Positions 6,938-14,783 of a stretch of DNA of 21,445 nucleotides are shown piece after piece. The position numbers and the translations under genes were made by a program. Source of the stretch: Actinomycetota bacterium (GTDB lineage Bacteria > Actinomycetota > Acidimicrobiia > Acidimicrobiales > Poriferisodaliceae); contig PCCJ01000027.1 in assembly GCA_002731665.1 (NCBI GenBank), positions 1 through 21,445 of the forward strand, read 5' to 3'. Numbering within the stretch: the stretch's first letter is position 1; each line of letters begins with the position of its first letter. Below the pieces are notes generated by a model that searched no databases, had not been told where the DNA came from, and worked only from the letters and a program-made list of their open reading frames with translations.

Positions 6938-7863
6938 AAATTGCTGTCGATTTTCCATCAGTTGCGTATCGAGAAGGCCATAAAAAAGTATTGGAATTAG
7001 CGGAAGCCATCGAGGCTATAGGCTACGACGAAATCGCAGCCTTCGACCATGTGGTAATGGGTTACCCTAGCGAAACTCGAACCACTATCTACCCTGCTGA
7101 GATGCCGGTTCTCGAGGCACTTATGCTGTTAGCTAATCTTGCGGCTGTCACTACAACAATCTCGCTGTCAACCGAAGTTTTAGTGCTCCCTCAGCGGCAG
7201 CCAGTCTTAGTCGCTAAACAAATAAGCACTCTGGATACCCTTTCCAATGGGCGCGTTCGTCTAGGAATAGGCGTTGGCTGGCAGGACTCGGAGTATGACG
7301 CTCTAGAAGAAGACTTCCATACTCGCGGTAAGAGAATGGATGAGGCTATCGACCTGCTACGTGCCTACTGGGCAGGCGGCCAAATCAGTTTTCAAGGGAA
7401 TTTTTATCAATCAAACGACATGGGCATGGAGCCAGTTTCGCCTCAAGGAATCAACTTACCGATATGGGTAGGTGGCGTTGGAAAAGCTGCTGTTCGCAGA
7501 ACCGCACAGAAAGGAAATGGATGGATGGCGTCTGGCGTCTCCGATGAACAAGCCCTCACAACTGTTGCAGACATTCGTGAGCAAGCGGAACAATTCGGCA
7601 GGAACCCATCTGATATCGGCACACAATTAATGTTGCAACCACCACCTCGTCGTAAAGAGGACAAGTTTTTCTATGCTGATTTAGATCAAGTCTCAGAGCG
7701 AGCAGCAATAGTCAACGCAATGAACTTTGACTGGATTTCTATCAATGCAACAGCTGTGTTCCAATCAGGTGCTCGTTCTGTCGATGCGATGATCGAACAG
7801 CTAGGGGCCATATATGGTCGGCTGAGCAACGAAATTCCACTCGAACAATCGAAAATAACGTGA
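6934..7863 (+). CDS. LLM-class F420-dependent-type oxidoreductase (operon-coupled to MaoC pair)
   Basis: A 309-residue luciferase-like TIM-barrel enzyme. FDHV is at about 37-40, EVLVLPQRQPVLVAKQ at about 81-96, and LGIGVGWQDSEY at 110-121 with a following RGKRMDEAI helix. These match the TIGR03619-like group of putative F420-dependent oxidoreductases rather than the subfamily of the other two LLM genes here. The ATG overlaps the stop of the upstream MaoC gene, so it is very likely made with that hydratase and acts on a related intermediate. No sequence feature names the substrate. It is the last gene of the operon, with no obvious terminator hairpin despite a T-rich stretch just after the stop. 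Confidence 0.87.
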   Translation: MKIAVDFPSVAYREGHKKVLELAEAIEAIGYDEIAAFDHVVMGYPSETRTTIYPAEMPVLEALMLLANLAAVTTTISLSTEVLVLPQRQPVLVAKQISTLDTLSNGRVRLGIGVGWQDSEYDALEEDFHTRGKRMDEAIDLLRAYWAGGQISFQGNFYQSNDMGMEPVSPQGINLPIWVGGVGKAAVRRTAQKGNGWMASGVSDEQALTTVADIREQAEQFGRNPSDIGTQLMLQPPPRRKEDKFFYADLDQVSERAAIVNAMNFDWISINATAVFQSGARSVDAMIEQLGAIYGRLSNEIPLEQSKIT

Positions 7864-7978
7864 GATTTATTTTTTGCATACCGTAATTCTTAAGGCCACA
7901 ATAGCGATATCTTCATAGATCAAATTGAATATTTCCATATGAACTAAAGTTGATAAACCACTGAAGGATCAGAGTCCA

Positions 7979-8767
7979 ATGAGTGATCGAGAACTAATTA
8001 CTTCTAACTTAGATAAATGTTGGAGTTCAGCTATTAACTTTTTTGAGTCGTTGACTGAAGAACATTGGCAGGTCCAATCTTTATGCTCAGAATGGTCTAT
8101 TAAAGATGTCGCCAGTCATCTTTTTTCAGTTGAGCAAGCTCTCACAGACTGGATTCCTACTGGGCTAAAAGTACCACCTCCCTTTGAACTCGTTTCTGGC
8201 TATTTTGCAGCTGCATTACAAATGGAGACCTCTACTTTAGTCAACGAGTTCCGCCAGACTTTGAACCGGCGGAGAGACAATCTTGCCAATATGACAGATA
8301 CAGAATTTTCAACACCGACAATGACGCCGGTTGGTCCCGGCACATACGACCGTTTTATGGCGGTTCGAGAGTTCGATTTTTGGATGCACACGAGAGACTG
8401 CGCCGCTCCGCTCAACATCGCGACTGATAACAGTGGCCCAACCGCAGAAATGGCTTTAAACGAAGTTCGTCTTTCGATCGGATACATCGTTGGTAAGAAA
8501 ATTGGATTAAAGCAAAACCAAACAATTCATTTCAATATCTACGGGGCTGTCGAACGCGATATTTTCGTGGCTTTCGAAGATAGAGCAGTCGAGGTGCCTC
8601 ATATAGAAAATCCAACCGTGGTGCTTCACTGCGACTCTATGGCATTCATGAACCAAGCATGTGGAAGAGTAAACCCTGAGATTCCTATTGAGCAGGGATT
8701 AATTCACTGGGTTGGAGACGAAATACTCGGAAACCACGCGGCTCGTAACCTTAAATTCACTATGTAA
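7979..8767 (+). CDS. Maleylpyruvate-isomerase-family, mycothiol-dependent-type (DinB-like) protein
   Basis: A 262-residue protein with the N-terminal four-helix DinB/MDMPI metal-binding domain. WSIKDVASHL at about 39-48 gives the first metal His (His47), and REFDFWMHTRD at about 130-140 gives the second conserved site (Glu131/Asp133, His137). The remaining ~100 residues form the SCP2-like C-terminal domain common in this family. Characterised relatives use mycothiol for isomerisation or S-transfer, but most members have unknown substrates. GAAGGA at about 7963-7968 is a fair ribosome-binding site. A 115-bp AT-rich gap separates it from the LLM gene, so it may have its own promoter. Confidence 0.8.
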   Translation: MSDRELITSNLDKCWSSAINFFESLTEEHWQVQSLCSEWSIKDVASHLFSVEQALTDWIPTGLKVPPPFELVSGYFAAALQMETSTLVNEFRQTLNRRRDNLANMTDTEFSTPTMTPVGPGTYDRFMAVREFDFWMHTRDCAAPLNIATDNSGPTAEMALNEVRLSIGYIVGKKIGLKQNQTIHFNIYGAVERDIFVAFEDRAVEVPHIENPTVVLHCDSMAFMNQACGRVNPEIPIEQGLIHWVGDEILGNHAARNLKFTM

Positions 8768-8813
8768 TTGTTCTGAATAACTCGCTTCTCATTCAAACCA
8801 AAATTAGCAATAG

Positions 8814-8857
8814 TTGGTGAAGCAATACTCCAAGTTCAGCTTCCCTCTACTCACCAA
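8814..8857. repeat. Inverted repeat at a convergent junction (possible terminator)
   Basis: TTGGTGA (8814-8820) and TCACCAA (8851-8857) are perfect inverted copies with about 30 nt between. An alternative inner stem GAAGC/GCTTC competes with it. It lies between the stop of the MDMPI-type gene and the end of the convergent SDR. There is no clean T-run, so terminator function is only suggested. Confidence 0.25.
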
Positions 8858-9719
8858 AAGTTGAAATCAGCGTCGGATTTTCTAAGTTGGCTAGCTGTTG
8901 GTTACGGTGGTTAATCTCCTCTAAATGCTCTGGATGAGACAAAATCCAGAACTGGTTATCGATCATCGCATCAATTACTTTTTGTGCAACATGATCAGGG
9001 TTCATTCCGCCTTCGAGCATCGCAGCTATAGCTGCGTTGCGTTTTCTGGCTTCCTCAGGTGCCCTTGTTTTAGCTAATTCAACATTTTTTTTGTTGCGCT
9101 TCAATTCCTCTGGGCGATTCCGTTGTGCCGTCGCTATGTTAGTGCGAACAGTTCCTGGACAAAGCACCGATACACCTACGTCAGAATCAGGGTCTCGTTC
9201 CATTTCATGATGCAGCGTTTCCATTATCGCAACCACTCCATACTTCGCCGCATTATACGGAGCTAAGCCAGGAACAGCCATAAGCCCAGCAACCGAAGCC
9301 GTGCTCATAATATGCGATTCTTCCGCTTTCATCAGTTCCGGCAAGAAATGATGTATTCCGTGGATCACACCCCAAAGCGATACGTCTATGACCCACTTCC
9401 AATCAACTAGCTCCTGATTTTTGATGAAACCGCCGCCACCAACTCCCGCATTATTACAGAGAATATGCACTGCACCAAAGTGGTCGAGAGTCAAAGAACT
9501 AAGGCGAGCTACTGAGTCAGAATCAGTGACATCTGTTAGAACTCCGATTGCTTGCGCTCCGGTTGCACGGACGTCCCTAACAGCCGCCTCGAGCGCATCT
9601 TCTTGCACGTCAGCCAAAACTACTTTTGCATGCTCGCGAGCGAAGCCCATTGCCAAAGCTTTACCTATGCCGGATCCCGCCCCGGTTACAACAGCCACAC
9701 GATCTTCAATTTGCTTCAT
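8847..9719 (-). CDS. Short-chain dehydrogenase/reductase (SDR)
   Basis: A 290-residue classical SDR with TGAGSGIG at 12-19 (NAD(P) binding), CNNAG at about 88-92, the catalytic Ser142 in TASVAG, and YNAAK with Tyr155/Lys159. VLADVQ after the second strand has an Asp at 37, favouring NAD(H) over NADP(H). The C-terminal ~80 residues are Arg/Glu-rich and variable, as usual for the substrate-binding part. It lies 33 bp after the nitronate-monooxygenase-like gene with a GAGGG Shine-Dalgarno, so it is the second gene of that operon. It is a different subfamily from the SDR at 576. The substrate is unknown. Confidence 0.9.
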   Translation of the reverse strand: MKQIEDRVAVVTGAGSGIGKALAMGFAREHAKVVLADVQEDALEAAVRDVRATGAQAIGVLTDVTDSDSVARLSSLTLDHFGAVHILCNNAGVGGGGFIKNQELVDWKWVIDVSLWGVIHGIHHFLPELMKAEESHIMSTASVAGLMAVPGLAPYNAAKYGVVAIMETLHHEMERDPDSDVGVSVLCPGTVRTNIATAQRNRPEELKRNKKNVELAKTRAPEEARKRNAAIAAMLEGGMNPDHVAQKVIDAMIDNQFWILSHPEHLEEINHRNQQLANLENPTLISTFGE

Positions 9720-9752
9720 TGATAACCCTCTACTGATTTTCTCTATCCGCCG

Positions 9753-10892
9753 TTACAGGTCGTTAAGAGACTCCAACCGGTCCATTACGTCTACATATTC
9801 GCTAATCATGTTTTCGACTACTCGGGTAGCAGAAATCGATTCATTCATCTGTCCGACTATCTGCCCGACAAAATAATTAGATAGTTCTACGGCTCCAACG
9901 TTTTCTTCATTTAGAGCAGCTCTGTCTACCCTGCGACTAGCTTTGCTAATTAACATTGGCTGCAATGGCATTGGAAGCGTTCCTGGTGAATCCGCACCTT
10001 CCCATTCATCGGTCCAAGCTGAACGCAGCTGGCGAGCTGGTTTCCCTGTTCGCGACCTAGATCTAAGCGTGTCAGATGAAGTCGCCTCCAAAAACTTGTC
10101 TTTTACTGCCGGATGTGTCTCCGCTTCTAGAGTCGTCAACCATACTGACCCGCACCAAACTCCCTGGGCCCCTAAAGCGAGCGAAGCAGCTACTTGCCTT
10201 CCAGTTCCTATTCCGCCTGCCGCCAAAACTGGAATTGGGTGAACTGCATCAACTATTTCCGGCACTAAAACCATCGTGCCTATCTCTCCGGTATGTCCGC
10301 CGGCTTCATGGCCTTGCGCAATTATGATGTCAACTCCTGAAGCCACATGTCTGACCGCATGGGACTTTTTGCCAGCCAAAGCTCCCACTAGGATTCCTTG
10401 CTCGTGAGCCCGAGCGATCATGTCCGGAGGAGGAGGTCCTAACGCATTTACGATTAACTTAATCGGATATGAAAAGGCTACGTCCATTAAAGGCACTGCC
10501 TGGGAATAAGTCATTGGGGGTTCAGCATCGCCTGCCATTACGTTCAGACCATCTGATTCCGGCATCTCCGGAACACCATAACGATTCATCATATTTTCAA
10601 GGAAATCTCGGTGCCCTTGAGGAATCATGGCACGGAGATCAGCAGCGGATTTACCGCCTTCATCCGAACCCTCGTACTTTGCCGGAACAATAATATCTAC
10701 ACCGAACGGTTTCCCGGCGACCTCGTCAGTAATCCACTTCAGGTCTACATCTAGTTGTTCCGGGGTGTGTCCTGCCGCGCCTAGCACCCCAAAGCCTCCT
10801 GCTTTCGTCACTGCCGCAACGACATCTCGGCAATGAGTAAAGGCAAGAATCGGAACATCCACACCAAGAATCTCGCAAACATTTGTCTTCAT
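9753..10892 (-). CDS. Nitronate monooxygenase-like (2-nitropropane dioxygenase family) FMN enzyme
   Basis: About 379 residues with the TIM-barrel NMO/NPD fold. VPILAF near the N-terminus begins the first strand, AQGHEAGGHTG at about 192-202 carries the family's catalytic-type His (about 200), and LAAGGIGTG at about 223-231 with the LALGAQGVW helix binds FMN phosphate. It also has the long insertion between the first and second thirds common in actinobacterial homologues. The open frame extends to 11021, but I chose the ATG at 10892: homology starts there and TAGTTT lies exactly 7 nt upstream. An ATG at 10898 is an alternative. Homologues include nitronate oxidases and enoyl reductases, so the true reaction is uncertain. 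It is cotranscribed with the SDR downstream. Confidence 0.87.
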   Translation of the reverse strand: MKTNVCEILGVDVPILAFTHCRDVVAAVTKAGGFGVLGAAGHTPEQLDVDLKWITDEVAGKPFGVDIIVPAKYEGSDEGGKSAADLRAMIPQGHRDFLENMMNRYGVPEMPESDGLNVMAGDAEPPMTYSQAVPLMDVAFSYPIKLIVNALGPPPPDMIARAHEQGILVGALAGKKSHAVRHVASGVDIIIAQGHEAGGHTGEIGTMVLVPEIVDAVHPIPVLAAGGIGTGRQVAASLALGAQGVWCGSVWLTTLEAETHPAVKDKFLEATSSDTLRSRSRTGKPARQLRSAWTDEWEGADSPGTLPMPLQPMLISKASRRVDRAALNEENVGAVELSNYFVGQIVGQMNESISATRVVENMISEYVDVMDRLESLNDL

Positions 10893-10899
10893 AATCATA

Positions 10900-10905
10900 A
10901 AACTA
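10900..10905 (-). promoter_or_regulatory. Candidate -10 box for the NMO-SDR operon
   Basis: On the minus strand TAGTTT is followed by 7 nt and the ATG at 10892. This supports both a leaderless transcript and the shorter start of the NMO-like protein. The remaining ~200 bp up to dapD holds no gene I can support. Confidence 0.35.
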
Positions 10906-11077
10906 GACTGTGGCTGCAAAAATTGCCTGTGCTTCGTAAAATCCTCCGGCAAAATCATCAAAGGCCAAGCCGAAGCGGCATCCAATATTTCTGTTTGGAT
11001 CGACGCCACCGTCAATATCAACGGATTGTTCTGCCTTACGATTAAGGATTTATCTATTATTTCTGCGCGACAGTTGG

Positions 11078-11094
11078 AGCCCCGAGTTTGGGCT
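11078..11094. repeat. Short hairpin upstream of dapD
   Basis: AGCCC and GGGCT form a 5-bp GC-rich stem with a 7-nt loop, ending 14 nt before the dapD ATG. It is small enough to be chance. It is worth noting only because dapD has no visible Shine-Dalgarno and the hairpin sits in the expected initiation region. Confidence 0.2.
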
Positions 11095-11108
11095 GCAATG
11101 CTCTAACT

Positions 11109-12005
11109 ATGAATTTCACTTCGATAGGTCACAGCTACATCGATAGCGAGTCAGGCACACCACTCGACGTCTGGTATCCAATATCAGGCAACGATGCATC
11201 TCGATCATGTCTTGCTGAGAAAGTAGGAATTATTCGAAGTATCACAGTTGAATCTGAGCTTTCCGATACCGACAGCCCTCCTAAAGACTTCAATGAGGCA
11301 TACCTTCGCCTTCACCTGTTGAGCAGAAGAGAAATAAAACCCCACGAAACCAACCTTGATGGTTTGTTTGGTCTCCTTACAAATTGTGCTTGGACGAACC
11401 TAGGACCAGTTCTGCCCGAAAACGTCGACTCTCTCCGGTCCGCCGCAGCTAAAGAAAACCAAAACCTAAACGTCACCTCAGTTGACAAGTTTCCCAGGAT
11501 GACCGATTACGTAATCCCATCAGGTGTTCGCATCGCAGATGCCGATCGTGTCAGGCTCGGCGCCCACCTGGCTGATGGAACGACTGTCATGCACGAAGGT
11601 TTTTGCAACTTCAATGCTGGAACCCTAGGTCCAGCGATGGTCGAAGGCAGAATTAGCGCAGGGGTGATTGTCGGAGCCCATAGTGATATCGGAGGCAGTG
11701 CTTCAATTATGGGAACTCTTTCAGGTGGTGGGAAAGAAATAATTTCAATCGGGGAACACTGCCTACTAGGCGCTAACTCAGGGATCGGCATCTCTCTCGG
11801 CGACTATTGCACAGTCGAAGCAGGCTGCTACGTAACAGCTGGAAGTCGCGTCACTCTGCCCAACGGAACGGTCGTTAAAGGAAGCGACTTATCTGGCAAA
11901 TCGGGCATGCTCTTTATACGAAATAGCCTAAGCGGAGCCATAGAAATGCGGATATTAGATCCTGATCGTTGGTCAGGAATTAATCAGGAGCTCCACACGA
12001 ACTGA
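11109..12005 (+). CDS. dapD: 2,3,4,5-tetrahydropyridine-2,6-dicarboxylate N-succinyltransferase (actinobacterial type)
   Basis: DapD transfers a succinyl group from succinyl-CoA to tetrahydrodipicolinate in the succinylase branch of lysine and meso-diaminopimelate synthesis. The actinobacterial form is recognised from EAYLRLHLLS at 63-72, GLFGLLTNCAWTN at 85-97, VDKFPRM at 125-131, GVRIADADRVRLGAHL at 139-154, MHEGFCNFNAGTLG at 161-174 and MVEGRISAGV at 177-186. The left-handed beta-helix repeats then run to the conserved C-terminal ELHTN. The 298-residue length is close to the ~317 of mycobacterial DapD. I chose the ATG at 11109 over an in-frame ATG at 11088 because MNFTSIGH aligns with the usual N-terminus. 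It stands alone, with no other lysine gene in the window, and is divergent from the NMO operon. Confidence 0.95.
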   Translation: MNFTSIGHSYIDSESGTPLDVWYPISGNDASRSCLAEKVGIIRSITVESELSDTDSPPKDFNEAYLRLHLLSRREIKPHETNLDGLFGLLTNCAWTNLGPVLPENVDSLRSAAAKENQNLNVTSVDKFPRMTDYVIPSGVRIADADRVRLGAHLADGTTVMHEGFCNFNAGTLGPAMVEGRISAGVIVGAHSDIGGSASIMGTLSGGGKEIISIGEHCLLGANSGIGISLGDYCTVEAGCYVTAGSRVTLPNGTVVKGSDLSGKSGMLFIRNSLSGAIEMRILDPDRWSGINQELHTN

Positions 12006-12087
12006 AGTTTTTAGAATTTTAGTTTTCGGACCAGAGCGACGCACACATTCCCTCGCCTAAGGTTCGGTTACAAAGAAAGGATATTTT

Positions 12088-13242
12088 ATGCCGTACGTTC
12101 AGGATCGAGTCATACACGACGCAGACGCCCACACTATGGAACCTCCTGAGTGGTTAAATGAATTCGCTCCTAAACCGGTTATCGAATACTTCGCTGAACA
12201 TTTTTCAAAAAGCAGCACTGAACTTTTCGCAGATATCGAACGCTGCCGAGATTTACAAGCCGACAAAGATTTTCGCGAAACTGCTGAACAAGAAATAATG
12301 AGCCGAAAAAATTTCCAAGCTAAAGGAGCATGGGATAGTTCCGATCGTAGCCAGGCCCTTGACTATTTAGGTTTCTCTAGTCAACTCGTTTTTCCTACTA
12401 TGCCGAACACCGTTTTAGAAGCAATGGAGCATGAGGCTCCAGCAAAACTTACATACGCAACAGCAGACGCTGCGAATCAGGCCCAAACTGCTTTTTGCAA
12501 AAATGACCCACGCCTTCTGCCGGTTGCATACATTCCTCTTCAAGATTTAGAATTAGCCCCAGCCTGCGCTGAGCGAGCTTTAAATCTTGGGGCATCCGCT
12601 CTGCTTATTCCAAACCGGATGCCCAAAAATCATGCCCATAGCCACATTAAATTTGACCGGGTCTGGGCATTAGCTCAAGAAGCCAAGGTCCCAATAGTTA
12701 TGCATGTGGCTGAGCCAAATTTAGTTATGCCCCCACAGCATCGCAACAATGGATTGCCACCCGAACCTGATTTTCACGGAGGAGGCGAGAACTTTAGGTC
12801 AGTTTCTTATATGGCTATTTCTTCAGCACCAGCGCAGGCATTATCTATGCTTATATTTGATGGCGTTCTAGAACGTTTCCCAGACTTACGAGTTGGAATA
12901 ATTGAATTAGGAGCTGCATGGGTGCCTTCATTTATTCGTCAGCTTGATGCAGCTTTTCTAGCGTTCAAACGACATGAGAATCGACTTCAGTCACTCAGCC
13001 TTCAGCCTTCTGAGTACGTGCAAAGACAAGTTCGAGTTACACCTTTTCCAACCGAACCAACCGGATGGATTATAGAAAACTCTTCACCAGAAATTTGTAT
13101 GTTTAGCTCGGATTTTCCTCACGTAGAAGGTGGAAGAAACCCTCTTAAACATTTTGATCAGGAAGTCCAGCAAATGGACGAGTTAACAAAAGACAAATTT
13201 TTTCGACTTAATTTTGAAGATCTAATGGGCGCAGCTTTCTAG
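12088..13242 (+). CDS. Amidohydrolase-family (ACMSD-like) metal-dependent hydrolase/decarboxylase
   Basis: A 384-residue TIM-barrel protein of the amidohydrolase-2 family (COG2159-like). The N-terminal metal motif reads DADAH (Asp11, Asp13, His15) in place of the more common HxH. His206 in VPIVMHVAE and Asp342 in FSSDFPH supply the other expected metal and catalytic positions, and IELGAAWVP at about 272-280 is typical. Members include decarboxylases of aromatic or alpha-amino-muconate acids and lactone hydrolases, so hydrolysis versus decarboxylation is undecided. AAAGGA about 7 nt upstream is a good ribosome-binding site. It heads a four-gene operon with a small unknown, an acyl-CoA dehydrogenase and a CoA-transferase. 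Confidence 0.85.
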   Translation: MPYVQDRVIHDADAHTMEPPEWLNEFAPKPVIEYFAEHFSKSSTELFADIERCRDLQADKDFRETAEQEIMSRKNFQAKGAWDSSDRSQALDYLGFSSQLVFPTMPNTVLEAMEHEAPAKLTYATADAANQAQTAFCKNDPRLLPVAYIPLQDLELAPACAERALNLGASALLIPNRMPKNHAHSHIKFDRVWALAQEAKVPIVMHVAEPNLVMPPQHRNNGLPPEPDFHGGGENFRSVSYMAISSAPAQALSMLIFDGVLERFPDLRVGIIELGAAWVPSFIRQLDAAFLAFKRHENRLQSLSLQPSEYVQRQVRVTPFPTEPTGWIIENSSPEICMFSSDFPHVEGGRNPLKHFDQEVQQMDELTKDKFFRLNFEDLMGAAF

Positions 13243-13268
13243 TCTCGCGAGAACATCGAAAGGACTCA

Positions 13269-13604
13269 ATGGGTATTCGACTCGAAAAGAATTGGGAAAT
13301 ACTGAACAGTACTAGTATCGAAGCTCTCCCTGGACAACTCGGGGTGTATCAAATAGCTGACAAAGACGGACAAATTATCTCTGTTGGTTATGCCGGTGCG
13401 AAAGAACCTTTTGGCATCAGGTCTGCGTTGGAGAGAGAGATACTTTTACATGGAAATGTCGCCACACAATTTCGTTATGAGTTCACTTCCAACTATCGAA
13501 GTAGGTGGGATGAACTGCTGATGCTCCACATTTATGACTATGGCGAACTCCCCGAACATCAACGAAATGAATCCAGTCGCGTTGGCCGACTCCATCCAAT
13601 CTAG
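13269..13604 (+). CDS. Small unknown protein with GIY-YIG-like pattern, in a catabolic operon
   Basis: A 111-residue protein of no family I can name with confidence. LPGQLGVYQIA at about 20-30 followed by IISVGYAG at about 36-43 resembles the paired strands of the GIY-YIG fold (GVY retained, SVG in place of YIG). Arg51 and Glu82 (WDELLML) lie roughly where that fold keeps its catalytic Arg and Glu. This is pattern inference, not a proven match. Highly charged helices follow, and there is no signal or membrane segment. A GAAAGGA ribosome-binding site is 5 nt before the ATG, and the gene is tightly packed between the amidohydrolase (26-bp gap) and the acyl-CoA dehydrogenase (12-bp gap). Coding status is firm; a DNA-cutting role in this context seems unlikely. 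Confidence 0.75.
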   Translation: MGIRLEKNWEILNSTSIEALPGQLGVYQIADKDGQIISVGYAGAKEPFGIRSALEREILLHGNVATQFRYEFTSNYRSRWDELLMLHIYDYGELPEHQRNESSRVGRLHPI

Positions 13605-13616
13605 CTAAGAGGAAAC

Positions 13617-14783
13617 ATGAATTTTGATCTCACCGATGAACAGCAAATGATCGTCGATACAACTCGTAAATTCGTAGAAAGTGAAATAGTTCCAGCTGAA
13701 GAGGATCTCGATCCTGATGCTGGATCACTGGAGCCTCATGACTTTGAGCGATTAGTCGCCAAAACTAAAGAGATGGGTTTCTACGGATTAGATATTCCTG
13801 CAGAATATGGCGGCCCTGGTCTAGACACGACAACCAGGGCCCTGATGGCGATTGAAATGTCTCAGCATCGCGCTGGTTTATATAACCCTTGTTATGGAGT
13901 TTTTGGCGGTGCCGGGTTGGCTCAACTTTATGAGGCGACCGATGCTCAAAAAGAACGTTGGTTGTATCCAACTCTGCGCGGAGAAAAAAAAGGGTGCTTC
14001 GCTCTCACTGAACCTTCTGGGGGTTCAGATCCTGCGAGAGCTGTGCAAACTAAGGGATACAAGGATGGCACTGAGTGGGTACTTAATGGCTCGAAACTTT
14101 ACATTTCAGGCGCAGACAAGGCCGACTATGCTCTTCTTTTCGCACGAACATCGGATGACCCTGGCCGAAACGGGGTCACCGCATTTATCGTAGACACCGA
14201 TTCTCCTGGGTTCTTTGTAAGACGCGTAGTCCACACATTACGCGCAACTCACTACGCCACTGAACTCCAGTTCGAGGATTTAAGAGTCCCCGAGGACCAG
14301 ATATTAGGCGAAGTAAATGGCGGGTTCGCTATTGCTAATGACCGACTCAGCCGGCAAAGAATTCCTTATGCCGCTGGTTGTATAGGTCCCGCAATTAAAG
14401 CTCAAGCAATGTCTATTGAATGGGCCAAAAGTCGAGAAACTTTCGGTTCGGTCCTGGCCGAAAAGCAAGCTATCCAGTGGATGTTGGTTGATAACGAAAT
14501 TGATATTCGCCACGCACGATACTGTGTGCTCGAAGCAGCGCAAAAAGCTGACAAAGGGCTGCGTTTTAGAACTGAAGCAGCTATGGCTAAGTTGGTAGCG
14601 ACCGAAGCAGCTGGAAGAGTTGTAGACCGTTGCATACAAATCCATGGCGGAATTGGTGTAACAAAAGATCTTCCATTGGAACGCTGGTACCGAGAGCTCA
14701 GAATTCGTCGTGTTGGGGAGGGGCCCAGTGAGGTGCAAAAACTAATTATGGCTCGAGACATAATCGGCGGCAGCTTTAAGTGA
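13617..14783 (+). CDS. Acyl-CoA dehydrogenase
   Basis: A 388-residue FAD-dependent dehydrogenase introducing an alpha-beta double bond into an acyl-CoA. The family signatures are FALTEPSGGSDP at about 128-139 (flavin and substrate binding), RETFGSVLAEKQAIQ at about 273-287, QIHGGIGVTKDLPLERWYRELR at about 341-362 (split here across the conserved C-terminal domain), and the presumed catalytic base Glu368 in GEGPSE. An AGAGGA ribosome-binding site lies 5 nt upstream. The stop overlaps the GTG start of the CoA-transferase (GTGA at 14780-14783), so the two are translationally coupled. This pairing recalls carnitine-type and other systems in which CoA transfer is followed by dehydrogenation. Chain type is unknown. 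There is an A8 run in the gene at about 13984-13991. Confidence 0.95.
   Translation: MNFDLTDEQQMIVDTTRKFVESEIVPAEEDLDPDAGSLEPHDFERLVAKTKEMGFYGLDIPAEYGGPGLDTTTRALMAIEMSQHRAGLYNPCYGVFGGAGLAQLYEATDAQKERWLYPTLRGEKKGCFALTEPSGGSDPARAVQTKGYKDGTEWVLNGSKLYISGADKADYALLFARTSDDPGRNGVTAFIVDTDSPGFFVRRVVHTLRATHYATELQFEDLRVPEDQILGEVNGGFAIANDRLSRQRIPYAAGCIGPAIKAQAMSIEWAKSRETFGSVLAEKQAIQWMLVDNEIDIRHARYCVLEAAQKADKGLRFRTEAAMAKLVATEAAGRVVDRCIQIHGGIGVTKDLPLERWYRELRIRRVGEGPSEVQKLIMARDIIGGSFK

Noticed and set aside
9421..9876. 151-codon plus-strand frame
   Set aside because: It lies antisense to the SDR and NMO-like genes, is Ala/Ser/Thr/Pro-rich and low-complexity, and is typical of a shadow frame.
10893..11021. 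N-terminal extension of the NMO-like frame up to 11021
   Set aside because: The extra 43 residues are not part of the NMO fold, and a TAnnnT box fits the shorter start at 10892.
13243..13252. 10-bp palindrome TCTCGCGAGA after the amidohydrolase stop
   Set aside because: It lies inside an operon in a 26-bp gap and is short; too little evidence for an operator or terminator.
13984..13991. A8 run in the acyl-CoA dehydrogenase as a programmed frameshift site
   Set aside because: The zero frame continues through all conserved dehydrogenase motifs, so no shift is needed; it is at most a place for sequencing or transcription slippage.
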